DNA of 49,962 nucleotides. Origin: a virus. Each line of letters opens with the position of its first letter. Position 1 is the first letter of the stretch. Positions 21,939-33,100 of this stretch are shown piece by piece. The position numbers and the translations under genes are program-made. Under the pieces are notes generated by a model that had not been told where the DNA came from, searched no databases, and saw only the letters and a list, made by a program, of their open reading frames with translations. The stretch is from positions 1 through 49,962 of the IMG/VR virus record IMGVR_UViG_3300020467_000007. One strand, given 5' to 3'.

Positions 21939-24707
21939 TCCCAGATAATTCTTCTGACCAGCCGTAAAGCGCGAAGAGACGATATTACTAAGCATTGCCT
22001 CTATTCCCTGCCCAATAATAAATTGCTGGTCAGGCGGTATAAGCTTCAACGTTGATTCAGCGATGGTTGTTTGGATACCACCTTGACCCACGGTAATGGC
22101 TATGGAAGACATAGTGGGTTTAAAATAGAGCACTCCTTCTTCCTTTGATATTTCCAATTCAGGCATTTCCTCTGGAATAGACAAACCGTAAATAGTCTTA
22201 GAGGAGGTTTTTAAGTTGTTGATCATACCCCCTGCTGTTCCCCTTGCAGCCTTTAAAGCTTTCATTTCTACGCTTGTCCCACTAGCCGCAGATAAACTTG
22301 GCTTCATAAAACCCGTATTGCGTTCATCCTCATCCACGGGATTGACTACAGAGTAAAATCTTGAATCATATTTATCGTGCAAATCCATTTTCTGACCCTC
22401 TGCGCCGCCTCCTGCCACAATGTTATCGTCGTCCACTAGTTTATTTTCATCCTCCTCCTCAATTGGGGCTTCCACCCTTTGGTAGTAGCACTTCAATCTA
22501 CTGAATGCGCGACCCCCATCGACGACTCCACCGATAGCTTTGCGAAACGCAATTTGAGACTTTAAAGCTAAGTCGTTTATATACCTATAAAAGTTGTGCT
22601 CCTTTTCTATCTTGCCACCAACAAAATGCATTTTGCCTGTATCATCATTGGGTTTGTGATACCATTCGATAAGTGATCCCAGAGGGCCATAATCAGCCTT
22701 AGCATTGGCGGCATTAACCCGTGCGGCATTGTCATTTATTTTTTCAAATAACGCCAATTGTCTTATGGCAATAAAGAAAAAGTTTCCAAGAACTCGCGCT
22801 TCACCATTGGTAAGGTTAGCTAGTTGCCTCACTGTAGCATCTCTTCCAATCCCAAGAATTCTAAAAAAATTATTCAATGGTTCTATATCGGTTATGTCTA
22901 CGAGTTTTGTATTTCCATGATGAGGGCCGCTTACGGTAATATTATTCGCATTATCAAACGACATCGTGAGCGATTTCATCTTTCCATATCCATTTGAAAC
23001 ATATACACCCCCACCTATCTGGAAAAAACACTTTAAAAATTCATAAAGGGGGGATTCGCTAGGTTTGGGCATCGCCATTATTTTTGCCTCTTCTACATCC
23101 CCAGCAATGTTTTTTACATTACCCCCCGTAATCCGATTCCTGCCATTTGCCTCCCACTGCCTTTGCACTAAAGTTTTTTCATAAGAGACATTAAAATATT
23201 TTGCGGCAGATTGAACTCTCCCCTTATCCGTTCCACCCTCTTTTTTAGTCCTTCTAAATTCATGACTTTTATCGTTTTGCGCGGCTCCAGCCAGACGAAC
23301 ATCTTCGGCAAGTGCCTGATCGGTTTCTGTTTGTTTCCATATCGCTGTGTCTTTTGGGTTTTCTGCTGGCCCCCACTTCCAAGTCTCAGTATTGTAAGGT
23401 ATAGGCAGGTAAAGAGGATTTAGAATATCTATAAGCTGTTGATTTGCGCCTCTTATTACATTCCCTTGAACGTTTAAAGCTAAGGGTTCGACTTGGCCTT
23501 TTGGCCCAATAGCCCACTTAGCCATCCTGTCCGCCCTGCCATATTGATTACCTTGCGCGTCTACAGGCTTTTGAGGGCGGTCAGAATTCCTTTCCGCCAA
23601 GACCAGAGCAATAAGAGTAAATTTATCAAAAATATCGGGGGGTTGATCTTGATTAAAAAGGGAGAAAAAAGCCCCCATAGTCCGCCAACTCATGTCCATA
23701 TTTTTAAAAGCCTGAAACTCTTCGATATAAACTCTTTTGAAAAAAGTTGCAAATAATGTTGGGTCTTGATTATTGGTGGGGCTATGAGGTTCTGGTTTTT
23801 CTCCTGTTCCCACATAGGTATTCAAAATTGCTTCGGGAATTACTTTCTCACTATAGGTTGCGCTTATGACATTTGGATCGTCTGTTTGCGTGGGGTCATC
23901 AATACTTAATGCACTAGCCTCTTCACTATCAATAAACTTTAACTTTTGGTTTGTAGGGTCTACATAAAAATAAAGCCCGAAATGACTTGCAATAGAGGCT
24001 GTCACACTAGCTAAACTCCCGCTTGTTTCAAAAAGCATACTCTCCCCGCCTTCTACTTCGGGAAATTCATATTCTATGTTCGCCAACTCCAGAGCCGAAA
24101 AATATTGATCTAGAGTATAGCCATATTTCAAACTAAATTCTCCCAAATTGGGTTCTTCCATAAAACCCGCCGCGACTACCTTCTCCCCCTTGGATAAATC
24201 TGTGCTCAATTCCTTGCTTTGATAAACAAGAGAGATTTTAGTACCGTCCTTTGCTGCTCTTGTATTAAAATTGTAAATCCAGCCTACTATAATAGAATTA
24301 CCCTCCTTTACTGTTTGCGGCTGACCAAACGAGGGGGCTAAACTACCTTTAACTTCCCCGTAATACGGAATATTACCCTCCCACTCTAAACCCCCTACAG
24401 GGGGTGCATTAATACCCCGAACCAAAAGAATATAATTGTTTAATTTAGCTGATGTTCGATCTATATATTGTCGGGTGACGGTAGTTTTCACTGCATCAAC
24501 ATTAGTGTTTCTACCCTCTAGAACAAAGCTCTTCATCAACTCATCTATTTTATCATGTGAAAAAGAATTCCTTTGTCCCCCGTCGTCCACGACCTCTCCG
24601 AGTGATTGTGTTTGATCTGCATCTTGCGCTCCAAGCACCTCAGTCACCGTCGCAGTATGCCCTCCCTGACCATTAGAGTAGTTAATGTTTATTGCTGTAA
24701 TGCTCAT
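21933..24707 (-). CDS. Baseplate hub / tail tip protein, 924 aa
   Basis: Large structural protein expected at the tail tip. Residues near 230-265 (SLASVTASIASHFGLYFYVD followed by a strand with KLKFID) resemble the region of hub proteins such as gp27 or Tal where short modules pack around the tube end. The N-terminal third is strand-rich; the middle includes a long Asn/Gln-rich stretch and basic segments; the C-terminus has a Glu-rich loop (EEEDENKLVDDDN) and ends LSNIVSSRFTAGQKNYLGL. No lysozyme or peptidase motif is apparent. It is the last gene of the late block and overlaps the final rightward gene tail-to-tail by 6 bases. Its start overlaps the next tail gene by 4 bases. Confidence 0.62.
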   Translation of the reverse strand: MSITAININYSNGQGGHTATVTEVLGAQDADQTQSLGEVVDDGGQRNSFSHDKIDELMKSFVLEGRNTNVDAVKTTVTRQYIDRTSAKLNNYILLVRGINAPPVGGLEWEGNIPYYGEVKGSLAPSFGQPQTVKEGNSIIVGWIYNFNTRAAKDGTKISLVYQSKELSTDLSKGEKVVAAGFMEEPNLGEFSLKYGYTLDQYFSALELANIEYEFPEVEGGESMLFETSGSLASVTASIASHFGLYFYVDPTNQKLKFIDSEEASALSIDDPTQTDDPNVISATYSEKVIPEAILNTYVGTGEKPEPHSPTNNQDPTLFATFFKRVYIEEFQAFKNMDMSWRTMGAFFSLFNQDQPPDIFDKFTLIALVLAERNSDRPQKPVDAQGNQYGRADRMAKWAIGPKGQVEPLALNVQGNVIRGANQQLIDILNPLYLPIPYNTETWKWGPAENPKDTAIWKQTETDQALAEDVRLAGAAQNDKSHEFRRTKKEGGTDKGRVQSAAKYFNVSYEKTLVQRQWEANGRNRITGGNVKNIAGDVEEAKIMAMPKPSESPLYEFLKCFFQIGGGVYVSNGYGKMKSLTMSFDNANNITVSGPHHGNTKLVDITDIEPLNNFFRILGIGRDATVRQLANLTNGEARVLGNFFFIAIRQLALFEKINDNAARVNAANAKADYGPLGSLIEWYHKPNDDTGKMHFVGGKIEKEHNFYRYINDLALKSQIAFRKAIGGVVDGGRAFSRLKCYYQRVEAPIEEEDENKLVDDDNIVAGGGAEGQKMDLHDKYDSRFYSVVNPVDEDERNTGFMKPSLSAASGTSVEMKALKAARGTAGGMINNLKTSSKTIYGLSIPEEMPELEISKEEGVLYFKPTMSSIAITVGQGGIQTTIAESTLKLIPPDQQFIIGQGIEAMLSNIVSSRFTAGQKNYLGL

Positions 24708-25540
24708 AGTTTTAAATATTCCACAACTGCATCGCGACCCAGACTATTGATAGCGGCATCTACTCCAGTTACAATAAGATTTACACCTGTATAAAGCTCC
24801 AGATAAGAAGGAAAATAGTTTTCTACGCCATTTAAATAAAATCTTGTTTGCCCCTCTATAAAGCCTGACCCATAAATATCTGCTACGACCCCCGTAATTT
24901 CATTGATTCTGTCTCTTTTAATATAAGCTGTCGCCTTGCAATGGTCTTGGTTACCTGAATAAACCACTCCCCCTGCCCCTGTGCTGAAGTTGGGAACAAA
25001 TGTTGTCATATCCCCCTCCATATAACCAGAGACCCCCGCGCCTGAATAAACCTTTAATCCATTAAGAAAGAAATCAAACTGATCCATAGAGGCGTTTGGA
25101 AAGACTCCGCTTATCCCTGATCCCAAGCTATTTCCAATGCCACTACCATCAAGTTGGCCTGTTCCAACAAAAGAAGAACCCGTGAGGATATTATAAGTGA
25201 CGGAAGAATCGGGTTTTACAGGAACTTCAGCAAAAAATATTTTCGCTTTCTCGGCTGGATTAGCCACCCCTGTTTTAAGGAAAAAATCTCCAGTAGTTAT
25301 CTGAAAGATCGTCTCGCTGGGAGTATTTGTTTGTATTGGGGTTTCCCCAAATAGCGTCTGGCCATTTAAAGCGTTTTGTAGAAATGAATCGCCTCCAACC
25401 AAAGAAGAATCAAAATAAAAAGTAGAAGTGCTTTTTGCAGTATTTTTATTTATAAGATTTAACCTATCTGTCCCCAAGTCGGCGGAATGGCATCCAGAAA
25501 TGGTAGTATCACCAGTTGATAAAATATAATCGTAAATCAT
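24704..25540 (-). CDS. Tail tip / fibre-associated structural protein, 278 aa
   Basis: Beta-rich, Gly/Ser/Thr-rich protein with almost no charged runs. Repeated turn motifs (TGSSFVGTGQLDGSGIGN, SGVFPNASMDQFDFFLNG) and strand pairs with FFLNGLKVYSGAG and FYLNGVENYFPS occur; the LNGxxxY units recur in virion fibre and baseplate proteins. There is no signal peptide. It lies between the hub gene and a lectin-like gene in the same operon and is probably a baseplate arm or adsorption component. I cannot assign a specific homologue. Confidence 0.55.
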   Translation of the reverse strand: MIYDYILSTGDTTISGCHSADLGTDRLNLINKNTAKSTSTFYFDSSLVGGDSFLQNALNGQTLFGETPIQTNTPSETIFQITTGDFFLKTGVANPAEKAKIFFAEVPVKPDSSVTYNILTGSSFVGTGQLDGSGIGNSLGSGISGVFPNASMDQFDFFLNGLKVYSGAGVSGYMEGDMTTFVPNFSTGAGGVVYSGNQDHCKATAYIKRDRINEITGVVADIYGSGFIEGQTRFYLNGVENYFPSYLELYTGVNLIVTGVDAAINSLGRDAVVEYLKL

Positions 25541-25544
25541 AATG

Positions 25545-26945
25545 TTACCCGTCTAACCTTTCTCCCATAAAGAATAAAAAATCCTTTTTAAATAATTCTG
25601 CGCTTCCTAATAAATTTACTCCCGAAATATCAGCGACAGAGTTATGAACAATTTGAGATACTGGTGTTTGCTTAACACCGCTAACTTGAGATAGCACTCC
25701 TGTCTGAGCTATAGAGCCGTATAAATTGATAATAACAGAACCACCTGTTTTTATTCCTTCGTGTATAGTGTATGGCGTAATGTCGCCGCTTACATTGTGT
25801 AACCCCAAGGTTGCAAAAGCCCCATCTCCAGTGGGAAGATATTGATAACCTGAATCTGGATGCAGAAAGCCTAATTCCTCTTTGTAGGCCGTCTTCACAT
25901 CTCCATTATTCAAGGTGTAGTATTTAAAATACCTAGCTCCCTCCCCCGTTTCATGAGGCGTTCCAGCAGCAAGGGAACCTGTAAGCATTTCCCGTCCTGT
26001 TGAAATTTCAAGGGTTCCCGTAACTTGATATTCGTAACCTGTAATACCAGTTTTGTAAATTGTTAATTGGTCATAGCCCGTCACAATTCCTTTTGGCTGC
26101 TCCGTTCCTGTTTGCAGAAAATACTCCCCAAGCATTCCACTTCCAAGCCTTAGCATTAATGGAGGAGAAATATAACCTGAAAATAAAGCAAATCGGTTTA
26201 ATGCACCGCTAAATGTTTTAAATTCTCCAGAAGGGCTTCGGTAATAAGTTTCAGAACCCCCCAAATAAAACTCTTCATTATTAGCCATAAAGGTCGTATT
26301 TATGGGAAATGATTCGGTTTGATGTGTTCCATTTAAATAATCCAACTTTGTTATCTCGGCATTCTGAGAATCAACGGAAAATCCAACCATATTTCTTCGC
26401 GAAAGTTCAAGAGAGCTTGCTGTATAAATAAAATCCCCTCTTTTATCAAAGCCGTGATAAAATATTTGTCCTCGACCATTTACTCCAAAGTTGAAACCCT
26501 TTGCCCCTTCTACAGACGAACCATCAGGTAATGCAGTTGATGTTTTTTCCAAGGAACCAAACAAAATTCCATCTTCAATTGAGGAGTCAAACTGCATATC
26601 AAAAATAGCAGACAAAGAAGAATACTTTAATGTTGGTGTAGCAATCTTTAAATTTGACTTTCTCAAATCAGCGTTATTGTTTACCAGAAATGTTCCAGTA
26701 GAAAATTTCCTTGAAGCAGGAGCGTTGTCTGTGGACGAATCATGAATTACCCCGCTAAACACCCCTGTGTTGATGGCGGGTTCTCGATTTAAAACGGCAT
26801 CCTGATTTATGGTGGTATCGTCACCCTCTTCTTCAAGGGCGACTAATGGAGTACCCGTTCCATCCGTGAAATCGTAATGCACAAGAAGTTTCCTATTACT
26901 TCCAAGGCTAGTTCTGACACTATAATCCAAACCACTTATACTCAT
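25545..26945 (-). CDS. Tail fibre protein with lectin (LamG/concanavalin)-like domain
   Basis: A 466-residue structural protein. Residues 20-250 alternate beta strands in the manner of LamG/concanavalin-like lectin domains (KLLVHYDFTDGTGTP; SLSAIFDMQFDSSIEDGILF; FNFGVNGRGQIFYHGF; GALNRFALFSGYISP), a fold used to bind sugars. The C-terminal third is Gly/Thr-rich with TGxxTG repeats. The start is ATG at 26943-26945, one base after the upstream stop; the longer reading starts with TTG inside that gene. Located among baseplate genes, it is a good candidate for host-glycan recognition. The lectin call rests on pattern, not alignment. Confidence 0.6.
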   Translation of the reverse strand: MSISGLDYSVRTSLGSNRKLLVHYDFTDGTGTPLVALEEEGDDTTINQDAVLNREPAINTGVFSGVIHDSSTDNAPASRKFSTGTFLVNNNADLRKSNLKIATPTLKYSSLSAIFDMQFDSSIEDGILFGSLEKTSTALPDGSSVEGAKGFNFGVNGRGQIFYHGFDKRGDFIYTASSLELSRRNMVGFSVDSQNAEITKLDYLNGTHQTESFPINTTFMANNEEFYLGGSETYYRSPSGEFKTFSGALNRFALFSGYISPPLMLRLGSGMLGEYFLQTGTEQPKGIVTGYDQLTIYKTGITGYEYQVTGTLEISTGREMLTGSLAAGTPHETGEGARYFKYYTLNNGDVKTAYKEELGFLHPDSGYQYLPTGDGAFATLGLHNVSGDITPYTIHEGIKTGGSVIINLYGSIAQTGVLSQVSGVKQTPVSQIVHNSVADISGVNLLGSAELFKKDFLFFMGERLDG

Positions 26946-26946
26946 C

Positions 26947-28554
26947 TTAATAAAATCTCCCCCAGTTAAAAGAAATTTGTGATTCGGAGTCTGACTGCGA
27001 CTTTGAGATATCAAAAACCCCAGTTAAATATCCGCTCACAACTTGTTCTAAAGTATCCATTTGTCCTGTTGGTTCTTCGCAACTGGCGGTTACATTGTAT
27101 TCTCCCAGCGTTCTATTCGTAATTTTTTGTTTAGCAAATCCACCTATCGAGGGAACAATGCCACTTAATTCTATTGGTCTTTTATCCGAAATGTTTATCT
27201 TTAACCCGCTCAACTGACCAGAACTTAAGTCCACCCTGTTGTCAAAGCTTAATGAATAAGAAATAACTGCTTCGTAAGGGTTTTTAGTAATTTCTTTAGA
27301 ATTAGGAATAGGATTTACATAATCCCCACTTATATGATATCCTGTGGCATCTGCCCTAAAGTCTTGTAGAGCCTCTACAGCTAAATTAAGGAATCCCGAC
27401 CCGCTTGCAACTCCGCTAAATGCCTCATCAACCTTTTGGAATCGAGCGCCAGTAACAGGGTCACCTGTCCCTAAAATGTCAAACGGCGCGTTATATTTTA
27501 GTTCTCCATTAACTGATATACCTATATTGGCTTTATCTTTGGAGGCTGAAACAGAAGCTGATCGCGTATGCATCACATCTCCTATTTGATCAACATTGTC
27601 GTTGTTTCTAAACTCAAAAGAAAAATCAATGCTGTTTTCTCCAGTATTTATTGTGTAGCTGTAATTCGTCGGCCCTCTGTCTATAAAGGAATACACTCCA
27701 CTTTCGTAATCTGAAAGTGATGAAACCACCGCGTTTATAGCGACATCTTGAGCTTGAGTAGGAGTAAAATGGCCTGAGTCCAACACTCCTCCTTTGATAT
27801 TTGCATCTATAGAACCATAAATCCTACCCCTCACATTTACATTTAAACCACCCTCCTTATCGTAAGAAATAGCTGTGTTTGTTGAAACAACTCCACTGTC
27901 GCTTATTGGGTTTGGGCTGGTTGAATAGTCGTATACTTCAGTCAAGCCATAGGAACTTGCAAATTTATCTATATCCTCAGTTCTGGAAACTAGAAACGGG
28001 TGGACGTTACCGACACCTGTTTGAAAAAGACTCAAATTAACAAAACCTGTTGTGCGTCCCGTAACAAAATGTCTAGCATTTACCAAGGCGGATGTCGAGT
28101 TAACCTTAACTCCATTTGCCGAAACCGTATGTGTAGCCTTAGTTATCCTGCCATCTTGTTCCACGAAAGTCCAATTATCCACTGGATCAGAAACTCCCAA
28201 AAATTCTGTAAATGTGCCAGAAGAGTAGCATTGAAAAGAAACGGAATAAGGTAAAACAGTTGTCAGGTCAGAGTTATCAAAAGAAATATCTACAGGTCTA
28301 GCAGATGCAAATTCTTTTGTTTTAGTATCATTACTTATAGTTAGAGTTTGAAACTCGGATAGCATTCCGCTAATCATTTGCATTTTTTGCAAGTGAATGC
28401 CACTAAGGTTCAAGCCTGTCAAATTTCCTACTACGCTTATTTCATCTAAAAAATGGTCAACGCTACCTTTTACAGATATAATTTGCCCACCCTGCCCGAC
28501 AAAAGGCGCAGGAGGGGGAAAAGTGTAAGACCCGTATTGTACTGTTTCAGCCAT
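26947..28554 (-). CDS. Baseplate / tail structural protein, 535 aa
   Basis: Long beta-strand protein with the composition of virion proteins (Ser, Thr, Gly, Asn rich; few Lys runs). Segments such as ITKATHTVSANGVKVNSTSA and GGLNVNVRGRIYGSIDAN look like repeated beta-sandwich units, and the C-terminal YNVTASCEEPTGQMDTLEQV segment may anchor it to the baseplate. It abuts its neighbours with one-base or zero-base gaps. No enzyme motif is visible. Given its place between tape measure and hub genes, a distal tail or baseplate wedge role is most likely. A GTGTAA word 20 bases before the start is inside the preceding gene and may be chance. Confidence 0.55.
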   Translation of the reverse strand: MAETVQYGSYTFPPPAPFVGQGGQIISVKGSVDHFLDEISVVGNLTGLNLSGIHLQKMQMISGMLSEFQTLTISNDTKTKEFASARPVDISFDNSDLTTVLPYSVSFQCYSSGTFTEFLGVSDPVDNWTFVEQDGRITKATHTVSANGVKVNSTSALVNARHFVTGRTTGFVNLSLFQTGVGNVHPFLVSRTEDIDKFASSYGLTEVYDYSTSPNPISDSGVVSTNTAISYDKEGGLNVNVRGRIYGSIDANIKGGVLDSGHFTPTQAQDVAINAVVSSLSDYESGVYSFIDRGPTNYSYTINTGENSIDFSFEFRNNDNVDQIGDVMHTRSASVSASKDKANIGISVNGELKYNAPFDILGTGDPVTGARFQKVDEAFSGVASGSGFLNLAVEALQDFRADATGYHISGDYVNPIPNSKEITKNPYEAVISYSLSFDNRVDLSSGQLSGLKINISDKRPIELSGIVPSIGGFAKQKITNRTLGEYNVTASCEEPTGQMDTLEQVVSGYLTGVFDISKSQSDSESQISFNWGRFY

Positions 28555-30096
28555 TTAAATGAATATATAATTAATTACACGGGATGCGGTTCCGTCGCCC
28601 AGATTTAAGCTTGATACATCTGATGTAATATGAATTATATCTTCATCGACCCTAGCATTCAATTCTGAGGTCTGACTTTCTAAAAAATTCTTTGCTTTAA
28701 AGATACCTAAAGAGGGATTAGCTAAAGCATTAGCTGTTACGGTAGCTCTCCCCACCGTCTTCAATCTGTTTACTGCTAATTTTTGGCGCAAATCACCTAA
28801 ATCCAATATCCTCTCCGTTCTCCTTATTTGATGAGTTTTTGATGTATTTATTTTGAATTTTAATATACCATCATCTCTTGAGGCATAAGCAGGGTCTGTG
28901 GTGAATACTATTGTTTCGGAAATTTTCCCGCTGCTGCGCTGAAAATTTGTATTTCGACTTTTTTCAAAAATAGGCACTAGGGGGTGAAATAATGCAATAA
29001 TCTTAGCGGCGTTTTTCGGTTGTGCCGCCACCCATGCGGCTTTTGAATTGTTGAATTTTTGAAGGTTATTTTTTCCAGTAGAGGAATAATTTACGGACAG
29101 AGAGAACTCAGTAAAACGCTCCACCTTGGCTGAAGAACCACTATAGACTACAGCATTTTCTTGAGACTTTGCAGGATCAGTTGAAAAGCGTATCTGCAAA
29201 GAAGCCTCGTTACCGTCTTTATTTATCCCTTTTTCAATAGAATAAGGAACTCCTAATGCAGCTTGATTAGCGGTTTTAACTTCACTTATAATGTTTTTTA
29301 TAGCTTCGCTTAGAACATTTTGGGAGTCGTAGCGAAGAGAGGTTAACTTGAAAGAAAAGGTTTTATCTAAATATCCTCTTTCATCAATAGTCTCTTGTTG
29401 AGTCTCTGCTCTTGAAACCTTGTTGTTTGGGTCTATAAACGAAGAGTTGAAACTTTCCTCCAAAGAAACAGAAAGTCCTAATAAATCATAAGTCTCTGAA
29501 AGAACACCGCGATAATTTTTATCCACAGTGGCATTTTCGGAGATGCCATCCTCTTGATATCCGTAGTTGGGTCGGTTGGCGAAATAGTAATTTGTTAAAA
29601 AGACTTTTGCGTTATGGAGAAACTGACTCCCTGCGTCTTGTTTATATTGGAGCGAAATTGACCTATTGTAAGAATAATTATTTCCTGATCTTGAAAAATT
29701 ATAATTTTCAGTAAAAGAGCTTACTAATTGAGGGTTAGGTATATATTTAGTAAAGTTTGTTGAGTTATAGTCATCAAGCCTCCTTGACTCTTCTATAGTT
29801 ATAGAAACAGTTTCAGAACCCACCAGTGCGCCAGCCCCGAAACTAACGTCTGTAATTCTTCCGTTAAGAAATTCATCTGCGCCAATTCTGGCTACAATAT
29901 TTGGTCTTCTGTAAGCTTCCTGAATTGCCTCACGACCCTGCAATAAAACAGTATCTCCTTCTTGGAAATTTGTATCAGCTAAATCAATCGTGTAGTTTGC
30001 TGTGATGTCGTAACCAAAAAGCTCGTCGTCTTCTAGATAAGAATAATTTATCTGCAAAGAAGCATCAATTACATTATTAACTATAACAGCGGCCAT
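28555..30096 (-). CDS. Distal tail / baseplate structural protein, 513 aa
   Basis: First gene after the tape measure gene, the position usually held by the distal tail protein in siphophages. It is strand-rich, with many aromatic and Asn residues (NYSYLEDDELFGYDITANYT; FSRSGNNYSYNRSISLQYK) and a C-terminal region of basic helices (RRTERILDLGDLRQKLAVNR). It is roughly twice the length of a typical Dit, so extra domains are likely. No enzymatic motif is seen. It starts at ATG 30094-30096, ten bases after the tape measure stop, and directly abuts the next baseplate gene. Confidence 0.55.
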   Translation of the reverse strand: MAAVIVNNVIDASLQINYSYLEDDELFGYDITANYTIDLADTNFQEGDTVLLQGREAIQEAYRRPNIVARIGADEFLNGRITDVSFGAGALVGSETVSITIEESRRLDDYNSTNFTKYIPNPQLVSSFTENYNFSRSGNNYSYNRSISLQYKQDAGSQFLHNAKVFLTNYYFANRPNYGYQEDGISENATVDKNYRGVLSETYDLLGLSVSLEESFNSSFIDPNNKVSRAETQQETIDERGYLDKTFSFKLTSLRYDSQNVLSEAIKNIISEVKTANQAALGVPYSIEKGINKDGNEASLQIRFSTDPAKSQENAVVYSGSSAKVERFTEFSLSVNYSSTGKNNLQKFNNSKAAWVAAQPKNAAKIIALFHPLVPIFEKSRNTNFQRSSGKISETIVFTTDPAYASRDDGILKFKINTSKTHQIRRTERILDLGDLRQKLAVNRLKTVGRATVTANALANPSLGIFKAKNFLESQTSELNARVDEDIIHITSDVSSLNLGDGTASRVINYIFI

Positions 30097-30105
30097 TTTT
30101 TTATT

Positions 30106-33100
30106 TTAACTATTGTCGGGATTTGTGGGTAGTGAGTCTTCGTCTTGACGCGCCTGAATAACTTGTTGTTCGACACCCTGCTTGTCCTGTTCAGCCTGAG
30201 TCAATCTACCCTCTATTGCCACAATTGAATCTGCCAATTCTTTTAATTTACCTTCTGAGGCTTTAAACAAGTTTGCCGCTGCCACATTTAATTCTTGAAT
30301 TTTCCCAACCACGTTATTGAACGACTCTGAACCCGTCTTCACTCCATCCTGCAATTTGGTCACTTCTCCCGCCATCTCCGCTATGTTATTCAGAGTAACA
30401 CCCACCATCATCTTTGTATCACCAAATAGCGCATTGAAAGTACCTTCTGTTGGGCCTTGGGGAATCTTGCCTTCAACTTTAGGCGCTGCTGGGTCGGTTC
30501 GATCTACCGTCAATCCAAGTTCTCCTGCGGCGTAATCAAGTCTATTGTTTAGTGCTTGTAATTGTTCTGTATTTTTCTCAAGGGCGGTTTTTTGTGGTTT
30601 AAAAGCTTCTTCCAAGAACCTCGCCTGTAGGTCGTCGCTGCCCCCAAGCCCTTGACCCGCTGCGGTCTTCATCTGATTAATCACCCCTTGCAGCCGTTCA
30701 TTATTGAAGGTTCTGCCAAACTCCTCATTAAAGAACTTATTGTTGCCAGCCTTATTGCCCCTTTCCATCACTTCACTCAAAGCTTTAGCTGAATCGATTC
30801 TTTCCTGATCAATGACTTTTTGCTCTTTTTCTCTTTGCTGTAATCCACGGGACACGGGGTTGGCAGCTAGAGCTTTTTCAAATCGCGCCCTTGCCTCTTC
30901 AAAATCTCCGACAACTTGCCGAGCATCCTTTATATTACCGAGAGTCGCCACTGACTCTGAGAGCACCCTGCCTCTGGTTTCTTGCGCCGCTTTCTCAGCT
31001 TCTGCAATTTGCTTGGGTAGGCGTGTGACTGCATTGGTCAGGTCAGCCTGTGTTTTGAGAAGATTTTTATTTAAGGTAGCCTGTGTGCTCTCAATCTTAT
31101 CTTTTAAACTTGTAATGTCCTCGCTGGTTATTTGCATTCCCCTCAAGTCAAGAGAACCCTCCTTGCGAACCCCGCTCTCCATAGCGAGCGATGTAATTTT
31201 TCCAGTTTTATCAATGTCTACTCCCTGAGCAGCCGCCGCCGCAGCCTGTGCTATCCGAAGTTCTTTGTTTAGATCAGCAAGCTGAGTTTGCGATTGAACT
31301 CCCGCTAATTTAGACCTCTCAACTCCCTGTACAAACCTCATGGTATCTCCCACTGGCCCTTCGGGAACATCTAATTGTGATACAAGTTGACCTTTTAAAT
31401 CTGCTTTCTGAAAAGCCTCATCTCTACCTTTTCGCGCCTTTTCTATTGCGGACAACGCTCTTATTCGGGCCTCTTGTTCTTTGGTAATTATTTTATTTAA
31501 TCTTTTTAGCGCAGTCTGATATCTCGCACTTTCCTCTTGATCTAAAACAAGCTGACCTGTTATATCCAGTATTGCTTGCTTGTAGGCCATTCTAGCTTGG
31601 TCTAGTTGTTCTTGTGTTGAGGAGCTATTCTGCAAAACTGCCGTAGCCCTGCCGTGCGCTTGAGCCAACTTCTTTGCCTTTTCTGGGTCTCCCCCTGCTG
31701 CAAAATCTTGAAATAAATCTAGGTTAGCCTGTTGTTTTGCGGCAGCTACAGCGTCTGCACCAGCGAGAGCGTTTTTCTTAAATACTCGTTTGGTTCGCTT
31801 CATAAAACCCCCCTCAGACTCAAAACTTCCACCCGCGATAGCAGCCCGATTCCTTATTGTCTCTTCCGCAAGGTCGCCCGTGAATCTCATGTCCCCCCTT
31901 CCCATGCGGTCTTTTAAAATGCTTGCATCTGCAAACATCCCCGCCTTCGCGAATTGAGCAATCATCTGTTTCATCTCCTCTTTAGACACCTCTACCTGCA
32001 ATTCCGCTTCCGCACCGCCCATCACTTGTCGATTTATTTGATCGATAGCCACTTTGCCAGAAAATCGTGCAGCTTTTTGTGCTTCTTTTTCTCTATTTTT
32101 TGAACCTACTCCAAATAGGTTATTAAAGAAGTCTTGAAACTTTCCCTTGCTACCTCCAAGTAGTTTTCCATATATTAATGTCTCATCCGCAGCACCCGAC
32201 ACTGCTTTAGTTAAGTCAAAAAGAGCTACTCCTAGACCAGCGGCAATCCCGACTACTGAAGTTACGGCTGCTGCTCCTCCCATAGCACCTAAGCCTCCTG
32301 CTCCAGCCATCGAAGCTTTTATACCACCGCCCATAAAAGCCATCCTACTAAGACCACCTCTAGCCGCCAAGCCTTTAGCGCCTGTTTGTCTTAAGGCATT
32401 TAACCCGCCGCCAAGCCTCCCCATCGCGCTAGGCATACCTTTTCCAACATTCCCAATCATTCCTGCCATTCCTTTACCCATTCTGCCCAATGAGCCTCCT
32501 GTAACCATATTAAGGGCAGACATCGCCATGAGCATTTGAGTTGCACTACTCACCGCGCCAGTAAAAAGTAGTAGACCCTCATTACTTTCTTTAACAGCCG
32601 CTATCTCTGCGTCTAGAGCGTCTATAGCGTTCTGTCTTGCGCCTAGAGATAAGTTCATGCTGTCAATCTCTGCCATTCGCGACTCCCTACTAGCCTCTGC
32701 CGCCGCTATGTCTTGTTCCATCGATGCCTTAAACGATGAAGCAACCATTTCCAACCCTCCAAAAGCCATCATCAATCCCACGCCTCCCATGCCGTCGCCT
32801 TTTTCCGAATCTTCACCCCCTTTACCTGTACCTTTATTTGCTTCCCTCGCTGCCTTTTGTTGTGCTTTTTGTAATTTGTCTGTAGAGGCATTGAGATCAA
32901 CTTGTTCTTTACCATATTTAATGGTAATTTTGGTAGCATTCTTTCTCGCCTCGGCTTCTAGTTGCATTGCCATTGCAAGTTTCTGACCCTCTTCACTCAA
33001 ACCGCGACGGAACCCCGTGCCTCCTCCCATTTGACCCATACCACTTGCGAACTCTCCACGCGCATAATTAGGAATAAATCCACGCGCAGCCATGCCTATT

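Noticed and set aside
26943-27014. TTG start giving 23 extra residues for the lectin-like tail protein
   Set aside because: The extension lies inside the upstream gene and looks unlike the rest; an ATG one base after the upstream stop fits the spacing of nearby genes.
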